Source of the DNA: Pseudomonas fluorescens
Lineage (GTDB): Bacteria > Pseudomonadota > Gammaproteobacteria > Pseudomonadales > Pseudomonadaceae
Length of the DNA: 64,000 bases
Assembly: GCF_000802965.1 (NCBI RefSeq)
Contig: NZ_JSAK01000002.1
Coordinates: forward strand, 186,001 to 250,000
Reading direction: 5' to 3'
The position numbers and the translations under genes are program-made. Positions 30,209 to 37,659 of the stretch are shown here, in pieces; the first letter of the stretch is position 1, and the number at the start of each line of letters is the position of its first letter. The notes below the pieces were generated by a model. That model did no database searches. It had not been told where the DNA came from and saw nothing but the letters and a program-made list of their open reading frames with translations.

Positions 30209-30237
30209 AAATTAGCCGGGCGTTGATGGCATGTCAA
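30209..30237 (-). promoter_or_regulatory. Promoter of the dehydratase leader
   Basis: On the minus strand, TTGACA (30237-30232), a 17-bp spacer and TAATTT (30214-30209) form a near-consensus sigma-70 promoter. Transcription would begin about seven bases on, near 30202, the first base of the leader ATG. Confidence 0.7.
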
Positions 30238-30291
30238 TGGTCAATGTTCTGGAACTCAACAGAGCTGATCCGGCCATTTCGGCTGATCTGG

Positions 30292-30394
30292 AAATTGCTA
30301 TCGCCAGCAAGCCGGCTCCTACAGGTATTGCATCAACCCAAATCCCGACACGCTCCCCGATCCGTAGGAGCCGGCTTGCTGGCGATAGCGATTT
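30292..30394. repeat. REP doublet (CGCCAGCAAGCCGGCTCC family)
   Basis: Inverted arms 30292-30324 and 30362-30394, differing at two positions. It sits after the CorA-like gene's stop, so it may end that transcript. Confidence 0.88.
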
Positions 30395-30408
30395 GTCGGT
30401 CGCCCGAA

Positions 30409-31332
30409 TTACTTCGCCAAGCGCTTGAGCCCAAGCACCATCACTCCCGCCCCAATCATCATCGCGGTCAAAAACAACGGATACGAAACCCACCACGGCA
30501 ATCCCGCCGTCATCATGCTGAATTCCGACATGCCGCCAATGCTCGCGATCAGGTTCAACGGCAAAAACACCACGTTGATCAGCGTCAGTTTGCGCAGCAG
30601 GTTGTTCATGCTGTTGTTCATCAGGTTGCCCCGGGCGTCGATCAGACCGGAAAACACCGTCGAATAGATTTCTGCCTGTTTGTAGCATTGGTTGTTTTCG
30701 ATGATCAGATCGTCGATCAATCCAATCGCATGGGCGCCGAAATGCTCCTTTTCCGCGTGGTTACGCAAACGGGTCAAGACCGCGCCGTTGCTGTGGATGG
30801 CATTTATGTAATAGATCAGGCTTTCGCTGAGGTTGAACATCTGGATCAGGTGCTGGTTTTGCATCGACGCGTTGAATTTCTGCTGCAACTCCCGGGCTAC
30901 CAACTTGATGACTTTGAGGTGGCCCAAGTAGTGATGGATGTTGTTGAACAATAGATCGAGCAGGACATCCAGCGGGGTGTTCAACGCCTGGCGCTTTCCG
31001 AGCCCGTTTAAAGGCGCGTCGTCCGTAGCAATCACCAGCAAGCGATCGGGGCAAAACAGTAACCCGCAAGACGACACTTCGAAGGCCAGGCTGCCGGCGC
31101 CCGAGTAATTCTCCGGGCGTTTCCAGATCAGGAACAGGTTGTCGGGGTGGAACTCGATGCGTGAGACCTCGTCCGGGTCCAGCGCCGAGGCCAGCGCGTG
31201 GTCATCGAGTTTGAAATGGCTGTGCAGCAGGTCGCGCTCGGCCGAATCGGGATTGCTGAACAGCATGACTTCAGCGTCCATCCCATCTACCGCGTGCAGT
31301 GCGCCATGGGTCAATTGAAAGCGCTTGATCAT
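30409..31332 (-). CDS. CorA-family divalent cation transporter with a GMS variant motif
   Basis: A 307-residue protein with a long helical cytosolic domain and two C-terminal membrane helices (LINVVFLPLNLIASIGGM and YPLFLTAMMIGAGVMVLGL), the fold of CorA/ZntB. The hallmark Gly-Met-Asn at the end of the first helix is replaced by Gly-Met-Ser (IGGMSEFSMM). It starts 7 bp after the stop of the ATP-grasp gene, so the two form an operon. The ion and the direction of transport cannot be read from sequence. Confidence 0.85.
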   Translation of the reverse strand: MIKRFQLTHGALHAVDGMDAEVMLFSNPDSAERDLLHSHFKLDDHALASALDPDEVSRIEFHPDNLFLIWKRPENYSGAGSLAFEVSSCGLLFCPDRLLVIATDDAPLNGLGKRQALNTPLDVLLDLLFNNIHHYLGHLKVIKLVARELQQKFNASMQNQHLIQMFNLSESLIYYINAIHSNGAVLTRLRNHAEKEHFGAHAIGLIDDLIIENNQCYKQAEIYSTVFSGLIDARGNLMNNSMNNLLRKLTLINVVFLPLNLIASIGGMSEFSMMTAGLPWWVSYPLFLTAMMIGAGVMVLGLKRLAK

Positions 31333-31339
31333 CGGCGGT

Positions 31340-32914
31340 TCACCAGGCCTGGCCGCGACGTTTGAGCTCCAGGCGCCGGATGAACTCTTCCAGCACCAGT
31401 GAATACAGATCGTCCTGCAAATAGGCGTCTTCGATGCCCGCGTCCATGTTCGGGTTGTCGTTGACTTCGATCACCACCACTTTGTCGCCAGACTGCTTGA
31501 GGTCAACGCCATACAAACCATCACCGATCAGATTGGCCGTTTTCACCGCCAGTTCCACCACTGCCCGTGGTGCTTCGTGAACCGCCAGGGTGCGGCATTC
31601 GCCGTTGATGTCCTGGCCCTTGGCCTTGTGGTTGTAAATCTGCCAATGGCCCTTGGACATGAAGTACTGGCAGGCAAAAATCGGCTTGCGATTGAGCACG
31701 CCAATGCGCCAGTCGTACTCGGTGTAAAAGAATTCCTGAGCCAGCAACAGCACCGAGTGTTCGAACAGTTCGGCGGTGGCTTCAAGCAAGGCCTGCTGAC
31801 TTTCAACCTTGATCACGCCCCGGGAGAAACAGCCGTCGGGGATCTTTAACACCAACGGGAAACCCAGCCGCTCGCCGACGCGCTCGAAGTCTTCGGGTCG
31901 TTCCTTGTAAAGGATTTCGGTCGCGGGCATGCCCAGTTGATGGCTCCTGAGCAGGTCCGTCAGGTAGACCTTGTTGGTGCAGCGCAGGATCGACGCGGGG
32001 TCGTCCATCACCACCAGCCCTTCGCTCTCGGCTTTTTTGGCGAAGCGGTAGGTGTGGTTGTCGACGCTGGTGGTTTCGCGGATCAACAGACCGTCGTATT
32101 CGGCAATCCGCGCGTAGTCCTTGCGTTCGATCAACTCGACGTCGATGCCCAGCGTCCTGCCGACCCTGATGAAATTATCCAGCGCCTTGGGGTTTGACGG
32201 CGGCAAAGCTTCCTGCGGATCGTGGAGAATGGCCAGGTCGTAACGGGCCAGCCGTTTAGAACGTGGCATTCGCCAGATCTTGCGACTGAAACTGTCCAGC
32301 GAGTTGGCGAATTGATCTTCCTGGTCTTCGCGCAACTTATGCAACGCCCCAGACTTGATACCGACTATGTGCCAACCGTTAGTTCGACGAAACTCAACTA
32401 ACAGAATGGGACAAGCGAATACTTCAAATATCTGTCTCGCCAAATCCTGTAATGGCTCGATATGCGTCTTGCCGAAATACAGGGTCAAGGTGAAGCCTTC
32501 GGTGTCACTGTAAATATGATGGCTGAGCGCTTTCCCCAAAGTCTTATCCAGATCATCCAGCGCCAGACCGTACAAGGATTTGCGGGTCAGCTCACTGATG
32601 GTCCGGACCGACGGAATGACCTTGTGCCCACGGGCCTCCGCCAGCAGCGAGCAGTAATAGCCGTGGCCCAGGTACTTGTAGCTGCGGCAAAGGTTGATCA
32701 CCTGAATACGTTTGCCCTGCTCGTTGTCGCGGGTCTGCTCGAGGTATTCCTGGGCCGTGACGATGTCTTCGCTGGGAAAATAGGAAGCCCAGTCTTCCTT
32801 GCGTTCGACGATGATAATCAACTGGCTGGAAGTTCTACTCGGCTCATTCAAATACGTTGCCGACGTTAAAGTTTGCTCCGATACTTCGCGCCAATGACCT
32901 TGTACCGCTGACAT
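31340..32914 (-). CDS. RimK-like ATP-grasp ligase with N-terminal RLAN domain
   Basis: A 524-residue protein. An N-terminal domain of about 200 residues (IVERKEDWASYFPSEDIV, CRSYKYLGHGYYCSLLAEA) is of the type found only before RimK-like ligases. It is followed by an ATP-grasp domain: FPLVLKIPDGCFSRGVIKV, AQEFFYTEYDWRIGVLNR and the metal-binding VIEVNDNPNMDAG. RimK relatives add glutamate or other amino acids to a carboxylate using ATP. The substrate here is unknown. It is divergent from a GNAT acetyltransferase and followed by a CorA-like transporter. Confidence 0.88.
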   Translation of the reverse strand: MSAVQGHWREVSEQTLTSATYLNEPSRTSSQLIIIVERKEDWASYFPSEDIVTAQEYLEQTRDNEQGKRIQVINLCRSYKYLGHGYYCSLLAEARGHKVIPSVRTISELTRKSLYGLALDDLDKTLGKALSHHIYSDTEGFTLTLYFGKTHIEPLQDLARQIFEVFACPILLVEFRRTNGWHIVGIKSGALHKLREDQEDQFANSLDSFSRKIWRMPRSKRLARYDLAILHDPQEALPPSNPKALDNFIRVGRTLGIDVELIERKDYARIAEYDGLLIRETTSVDNHTYRFAKKAESEGLVVMDDPASILRCTNKVYLTDLLRSHQLGMPATEILYKERPEDFERVGERLGFPLVLKIPDGCFSRGVIKVESQQALLEATAELFEHSVLLLAQEFFYTEYDWRIGVLNRKPIFACQYFMSKGHWQIYNHKAKGQDINGECRTLAVHEAPRAVVELAVKTANLIGDGLYGVDLKQSGDKVVVIEVNDNPNMDAGIEDAYLQDDLYSLVLEEFIRRLELKRRGQAW

Positions 32915-33006
32915 AGTGATGGATCCGTTGGAGAACTAGACCTTTCCTATTAAGCACGAACTTTTTTGAAAGTCTCGTTTCATTACGCAACTTTTACGGG
33001 GGTTAT

Positions 33007-33468
33007 ATGAGTCTGGTTATTCGGTTGGCGGTGATTGAAGATGTACCGGCACTACTCAAGCTTGAAGAGCAATGTTTCACCACGGACCGGCTCAACCGTC
33101 GCAGCTTTCAATGGATGATCACACACGCACACGGGCAACTGCTGGTGGCGCAGCGCGGCGAGCATCTGGTGGGTTACGCCGTGGTGCTGTTCCATCGTGG
33201 AACGTCGTTGGCGCGGCTGTATTCGATTGCGATCGATGCCCAGGCTCGGGGCTGCGGATTGGGCAAGCAGTTGCTTGATCGCGTCGAAGCGTGCGCGCAG
33301 GAGCACGATTGCGCCTGTTTGCGTTTAGAAGTGCGTATCGATAACCCGGGAGCGATCGCGCTGTATGAACGCAACGGCTATCAGCGCTTCGCGTTGATTC
33401 ATGACTATTACCAGGACCACACCGACGCACTGCGCCTGGAAAAACGCATCGGGCCTGCCATGGGGTAA
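33007..33468 (+). CDS. GNAT-family N-acetyltransferase, RimI-like
   Basis: A 153-residue GNAT protein. Acetyl-CoA-binding motif A reads ARGCGLGKQLLDRVEA, preceded by LARLYSIAIDAQ and followed by ALYERNGYQRFALIHDYY. That layout is like RimI and other small-molecule or peptide acetyltransferases. It starts at ATG 33007 behind a GGGGG tract. It is divergent from the RimK-like gene with 92 bp between them; joint function in modifying a peptide or amino-acid derivative is possible but unproven. Confidence 0.85.
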   Translation: MSLVIRLAVIEDVPALLKLEEQCFTTDRLNRRSFQWMITHAHGQLLVAQRGEHLVGYAVVLFHRGTSLARLYSIAIDAQARGCGLGKQLLDRVEACAQEHDCACLRLEVRIDNPGAIALYERNGYQRFALIHDYYQDHTDALRLEKRIGPAMG

Positions 33469-33471
33469 ACC

Positions 33472-33564
33472 TGTGGCGAGGGAGCTTGCTCCCGCTCGGC
33501 GGCGAAGCCGTCGCAATACCGGAGGGCGCTTCGCACCCCAGCGGGAGCAAGCTCCCTCGCCACA
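33472..33564. repeat. REP doublet (GTGGCGAGGGAGCTTGCTCCC family)
   Basis: Inverted arms 33472-33496 and 33540-33564 lie between the convergent GNAT and sugar dehydrogenase genes; a likely two-way terminator. Confidence 0.88.
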
Positions 33565-33574
33565 AAAGCGACGG

Positions 33575-34711
33575 TTACTTCAGGCCTATCTTGTAAAGCC
33601 CGCCATCCTCTTCATCGGTCAGCACATACAAATACCCATCCGGCCCCTGCCGCACGTCACGGATACGCTTGTTGAATTCACCCAGCAAGCGTTCTTCGTG
33701 AACCACCTTGTCGCCCTCGAATTGCAGGCGAATCAGCTCCTGAGTGACCAACGCGCCGATAAACGCGTTGTGTTGCCAGGCCTTGAAACGGTCGCCGTCG
33801 TAGAACGCCAAGCCGCTTAAACCGGGGGACTTTTCCCAGACATGGTGCGGCCCAACGGTGCCTTCTGCGGTTTTGCCGTTGGCTTCCGGGATCGGCAAGC
33901 CAGAGTAGTTTTTGCCATGGGTAGCCAGCGGCCAACCGTAATTCTTGCCGCGTTCGATGATGTTGACCTCATCGCCACCCAAGGGACCGTGTTCGTTTTC
34001 CCACAGAGTACCGGTCCACGGGTTGAGCGCCGCGCCTTGCGGGTTGCGAACGCCGTAAGCCCATATTTCCGGACGCACGCCGGCCTGGCCGACAAAGGGG
34101 TTATCGTTGGGCACCTTGCCGTCCGGATAGATCCTTATGACCTTACCCTGCAGCTTGTCGAGATCCTGTGCGGTGGGTCGGTCGTTGTTTTCCCCCAAGG
34201 TCACAAACAGATAGCCGTCCCGGTCAAACACCAGCCGCGAACCGAAATGGTTGCCGGAGGAGAGTTTGGGCTCCTGACGGAGAATCACCCGGAAATCCTT
34301 CAGCGTTGTCAGGTCTTCGGACAGCCGTCCGCGTCCCACCGCAGTGCCTGCCTTGTCTCCCTGGCCGCCGCCTTCGGCGTAGCTCAGGTAAACCATCCGG
34401 TCCTGCTTGAAGTCGGGTGAAAGCGCCACATCCAGCAATCCGCCCTGCCCCTTGGCCCAGACCTTGGGCACGCCATTGAGCGGCGCGGACAATTTGCCGT
34501 CGACCGTTACCACGCGCAGGTTGCCCGGACGCTCAGTGACCAGCATTCCCTGACGATCCGGAAGAAATGCCAATGCCCAAGGGTGCTCCAGACCTGTCGC
34601 AATCGGCGTGACTTCAAGCGTGCCCTGCTCGCTCTGCATCTCTACTGCGAGGGCCGGGAATGTGATGATCATTAAGGCGCAGAAAGTAGCCAGAAAGGTT
34701 TTACGCAACAT
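33575..34711 (-). CDS. PQQ-dependent aldose sugar dehydrogenase, YliI-like
   Basis: A 378-residue periplasmic protein. The signal peptide (LATFCALMIITFPALA) is followed by a six-bladed beta-propeller. Family landmarks include GLEHPWALAFLPD, GGLLDVALSPDF, NHFGSRLVFDRDGYLFVTLGE and the PQQ/Ca-site segment ENEHGPLGGDEVNI. Relatives oxidise aldoses with pyrroloquinoline quinone and pass electrons to the respiratory chain. A small proline-rich secreted protein gene lies 50 bp upstream on the same strand. Confidence 0.92.
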   Translation of the reverse strand: MLRKTFLATFCALMIITFPALAVEMQSEQGTLEVTPIATGLEHPWALAFLPDRQGMLVTERPGNLRVVTVDGKLSAPLNGVPKVWAKGQGGLLDVALSPDFKQDRMVYLSYAEGGGQGDKAGTAVGRGRLSEDLTTLKDFRVILRQEPKLSSGNHFGSRLVFDRDGYLFVTLGENNDRPTAQDLDKLQGKVIRIYPDGKVPNDNPFVGQAGVRPEIWAYGVRNPQGAALNPWTGTLWENEHGPLGGDEVNIIERGKNYGWPLATHGKNYSGLPIPEANGKTAEGTVGPHHVWEKSPGLSGLAFYDGDRFKAWQHNAFIGALVTQELIRLQFEGDKVVHEERLLGEFNKRIRDVRQGPDGYLYVLTDEEDGGLYKIGLK

Positions 34712-34761
34712 GCACGATTCCTTTTGTCATGAGGATGGCGACAGAACGGGAGTCCTGCCGT

Positions 34762-35106
34762 TCAAGGGCTGCGGGGCGGCGGATTGGGAATGAACTTCGG
34801 TGCGCTGGTGGGGGCCGGGCTGCCCTGGGGATAGCGATTGCCAACGCCGCCGTTATCGAGGGTCGGCGGGCGTGGGACCGGCACAGTGTTCGGCCCCCGA
34901 ATGGCCGGGGCGCTGGGCTGAGTGCCTTGCATGCTGTTGGGATTGGCCCGGCGGGTCGGGCTGTTGTACGGATTGTTATTGGTGCTGCCCGGCAGATTTT
35001 GCGCCAGGAGTATCGGTGTGCCTGGCGAGTCGACGTCGGCATGGGCCATTTGACCGAGTACGCCGCTTAATGCCAGCACGATAAGGCCAGGTACGTATCG
35101 GTTCAT
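34762..35106 (-). CDS. Small secreted proline/asparagine-rich protein
   Basis: A 114-residue protein with a signal peptide (MNRYVPGLIVLALSGVLGQM, cleavage near AHA). The mature part is a low-complexity chain rich in Pro, Asn and Gly (NNNPYNSPTRRANPNSMQG; IPNPPP at the end). The ATG at 35106 is chosen for its GGGAGG site and clean signal peptide; the longer frame adds 30 unlikely residues. No domain is recognised. It is probably disordered in the periplasm. Confidence 0.72.
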   Translation of the reverse strand: MNRYVPGLIVLALSGVLGQMAHADVDSPGTPILLAQNLPGSTNNNPYNSPTRRANPNSMQGTQPSAPAIRGPNTVPVPRPPTLDNGGVGNRYPQGSPAPTSAPKFIPNPPPRSP

Positions 35107-35299
35107 GGGGCAGCCTCCCGAAGAGTGCGTGAATAGAGTCTTCGATAGCACGCTACGCCTGGGGTTCGGATTTGTTAACCCAAACTTTCCCGGCAAGATG
35201 TAACACGAAGTTGACGCACCGCCAGGACCGGGCTGCAGGCCGCTGAAACTTTTGTTCCAGGCGGCGGGTCACCTGAACATCACTCTCGGGAAGACGACC

Positions 35300-36160
35300 A
35301 TGGCAAGGGCAATCTGGAAAGGCGCAATCAGTTTCGGGCTGGTGCATATTCCTGTGGCGCTGGTTTCGGCGACGTCTTCCCAAGGGGTGGATTTCGACTG
35401 GCTCGACAGCCGCAGCATGGACCCGGTGGGCTATAAGCGCGTCAACAAAGTCACGGGTAAGGAAGTGACCAAGGAGCACATCGTCAAAGGCGTGCAGTAC
35501 GAAAAGGGCCGCTATGTAGTGCTCAGCGAAGAGGAGATCCGCTCAGCGCATCCCCTGTCGACCCAGACCATCGACATTTTTGCTTTCGTCGACAGCGAGC
35601 AAATCCCGCTGCAGAACATCGACACGCCCTATTACCTGGCTCCGGATAAACGCGGTGGCAAGGTCTATGCGCTATTGCGCGAAACCCTGACGAAAACCAA
35701 CAAAGTCGCGCTGGCCCGCGTGGTGCTGCATACCCGTCAGTATCTGGCGGCGCTGATGCCGATGGAATCGGCCATGGTGTTGGTGAAGTTGCGCTGGCCG
35801 GCGGAAGTCCGCAGCCTGGATGAGTTGGCGCTGGGCCCAGACGTAACCAAGGCCGAGCTGGCCAAGGGCGAATTGGACATGGCCAAGCGCCTGGTGCAGG
35901 ACATGACGGTCGAATGGTCGCCGGACGATTACAGGGACGAATTTGAAGACAAGATCATGGCGCTGGTGGACAAGAAGGCCCATGAAGGGAAAATTGAGGA
36001 TGTTGAGACGGCCACTGGCGAAGAGGAACGCAAGACAGCGGATGTTATTGATTTGACCGAGTTGCTCAAGCGTAGCCTGGGTGGCAAGGGGGCGACCAAG
36101 GCAGCTGCCAAGCCCAAGGCTGCGGCCAAGCCGGCGGCGAGGAAGAAAGTCAGTAAGTGA
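35300..36160 (+). CDS. ku: Ku, non-homologous end-joining DNA-end-binding protein
   Basis: A 286-residue bacterial Ku. MARAIWKGAISFGLVHIPV at the start and GYKRVNKVTGKEV, IDIFAFVDSEQIP and YYLAPDK in the beta-barrel core are all typical. The C-terminal tail is lysine/alanine-rich (AAAKPKAAAKPAARKK), the flexible DNA-binding extension. Ku forms a homodimeric ring on double-strand ends and recruits the ligase LigD. No ligD is visible in the window. The ATG at 35300 gives the standard N-terminus. Confidence 0.95.
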   Translation: MARAIWKGAISFGLVHIPVALVSATSSQGVDFDWLDSRSMDPVGYKRVNKVTGKEVTKEHIVKGVQYEKGRYVVLSEEEIRSAHPLSTQTIDIFAFVDSEQIPLQNIDTPYYLAPDKRGGKVYALLRETLTKTNKVALARVVLHTRQYLAALMPMESAMVLVKLRWPAEVRSLDELALGPDVTKAELAKGELDMAKRLVQDMTVEWSPDDYRDEFEDKIMALVDKKAHEGKIEDVETATGEEERKTADVIDLTELLKRSLGGKGATKAAAKPKAAAKPAARKKVSK

Positions 36161-36172
36161 TGTTTGGGCTGT

Positions 36173-36271
36173 GATGGCCTCATCGCTGGCAAGCCAGCTC
36201 CCACAGTGGTTGGAGTGAGACAAAGGTTTCATCACACCGAAATACCCTGTAGGAGCTGGCTTGCCAGCGAT
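36173..36271. repeat. REP doublet after ku
   Basis: Inverted copies at 36182-36206 and 36247-36271 (ATCGCTGGCAAGCCAGCTCC family), between convergent ku and lpxO. Confidence 0.85.
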
Positions 36272-36278
36272 GGCGTCA

Positions 36279-37190
36279 TCAGACCATGACAAACACCGCC
36301 AGCAACCCACCAAAAAACGCCCACTTCTGCAGGTAATAGAGTTTGCGATTACGCTTTTTCAACGCTTTGGCCCGCAGGCGAATCTTGTAGATCTTGCCGA
36401 ACAGCCGGTTGATACCCCCGACCTTGTCGCCCGCTTCATTGGGCGCACCGGCAGCCGACATCACATTGCGGCTGAACCAGCCATTGAACGCCGCCGCCCA
36501 ACGATATTTCATCGGTCTCTCCACATCACAGAACAGAATTATGCGGTTTTGCTGGGTGGTGTTTTCCGCGTAATGAATGAACGTCTCGTCGAACATCACC
36601 GCTTCACCATCGCGCCAGTGGTAGTTCTGGCCATCGACGTTGATGTAGCAACCGGCATCATTGGGCGTTTCCAGGCCCAGGTGATAACGGTACGAACCGG
36701 CATACGGATCGCGGTGGCGAACCAGTTTGGAGCCTGGCGGCAACTCGGCAAACATCGCCGCCTTGATCGAGCCGATGCTTTGCACCAGTTCGGTGGTCCG
36801 CGGGCAGAGCTTCATCGCCGAGGGGTGACTGTCGCCATACCACTTGAGGTAGAAGCGCTTCCAGCCGGTCTTGAAGAAGGAGTTGAAGCCGACGTCGTCG
36901 TACTGGTCCGAGCGCTTGATTTCCCCGGCCCGCAACAGGTTCTGGCCTTCGGCGCGAATTTCTTCCCAATGGACCTGCAATGGACTCAGGTCGGGGAAAT
37001 CGGCTGGATTGAGATACGGCTTGTTGGGGATTTTCGAGAACAGATAAAGGAAGCAATTGATTGGCGCCAGAAACGTCGAATGGTCGCTCAGTTGGCGACC
37101 CAGCTTGTGGCGCACCTTCCCGCGCAAATGGACGTACGCGATGGATACAACATAGATAGCGGCAATGATGAGTTTCACGGAAATCGTCAC
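36279..37190 (-). CDS. lpxO: LpxO-like lipid A 2-hydroxylase
   Basis: A 303-residue aspartyl/asparaginyl beta-hydroxylase-family dioxygenase, anchored by an N-terminal helix (KLIIAAIYVVSIAYVHL) and ending in a second one. The iron ligands are in RHRDPYAGSYRYHLGL and FIHYAENTTQQNRIILFCD. The conserved GEAVMFDETF is present. LpxO adds a 2-OH to secondary acyl chains of lipid A, using 2-oxoglutarate, O2 and Fe(II). It starts with GTG at 37190, overlapping a TGA of a short upstream frame as GTGA. P. aeruginosa has two paralogues; which one this matches is undecided. Confidence 0.88.
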   Translation of the reverse strand: MTISVKLIIAAIYVVSIAYVHLRGKVRHKLGRQLSDHSTFLAPINCFLYLFSKIPNKPYLNPADFPDLSPLQVHWEEIRAEGQNLLRAGEIKRSDQYDDVGFNSFFKTGWKRFYLKWYGDSHPSAMKLCPRTTELVQSIGSIKAAMFAELPPGSKLVRHRDPYAGSYRYHLGLETPNDAGCYINVDGQNYHWRDGEAVMFDETFIHYAENTTQQNRIILFCDVERPMKYRWAAAFNGWFSRNVMSAAGAPNEAGDKVGGINRLFGKIYKIRLRAKALKKRNRKLYYLQKWAFFGGLLAVFVMV

Positions 37191-37659
37191 ATGTCAGAAG
37201 TGAACAAGCTGCGCGCCCGACCAGTCAACGGCCCAAGGGTCTTGTGCAGCGTCTGAAAACGAAACAGCGGTCCCGGTAGCCCGTCCTTGAGCCGATGCCG
37301 AGGTTCGGCACCCAGTGAAAGATGGCATTTTAGCCACCGTCTGTAACCAATTGTTAGCTTTCAGATGTGAAAATCTGTCCGTTGATACTGGTGCGGCCTT
37401 ATTGCCCTATCGTTTAAAGAGCCAGACCAGTACAATCGCCGCCAAACTTTACGCGCCCCCCTTGGTTGATGACGGGAACAATCCCGCCTCAGCGCACTTC
37501 GACTCGGGCCAAGCGCTCCACATGCTGCTGTCCACTTATTGCCAGATGGATCTTGCGCTGCTGCCCGGGATGTACTTCCCAGGGCCGAACAGCGCGAACG
37601 GGTACTGATTCGGTACTGCCGCAACCCTAGCTACTCTGAATGCTTCGCAGGAAAAACCT
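37191..37659. other. lpxO-ybiT divergent intergenic region
   Basis: 469 bp without a confident gene. On the minus strand next to lpxO, two overlapping short frames run up to its start: one ends TSDM-TGA within the GTGA overlap, and one of 47 codons begins GTG near 37338 and ends QLVHF. The plus strand carries a TACAAT -10-like box at 37431-37436 that could serve ybiT. A 97-codon plus-strand frame here (37315-37608) lacks a ribosome site and looks spurious. Confidence 0.45.

Larger units (their letters stand above)
29946..30408. other. 463-bp region upstream of the threonine dehydratase
   Basis: Reading leftward, it holds a REP doublet (30394-30292), a promoter and leader peptide (30237-30134), a terminator hairpin (30115-30095), and a second REP doublet (30046-29974). 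Below that last doublet lies the ribosome site AAGGAG of the dehydratase. Confidence 0.75.

Noticed and set aside
37315..37608. 97-codon plus-strand frame between lpxO and ybiT
   Set aside because: No ribosome site, no domain, and it covers the likely ybiT promoter region.
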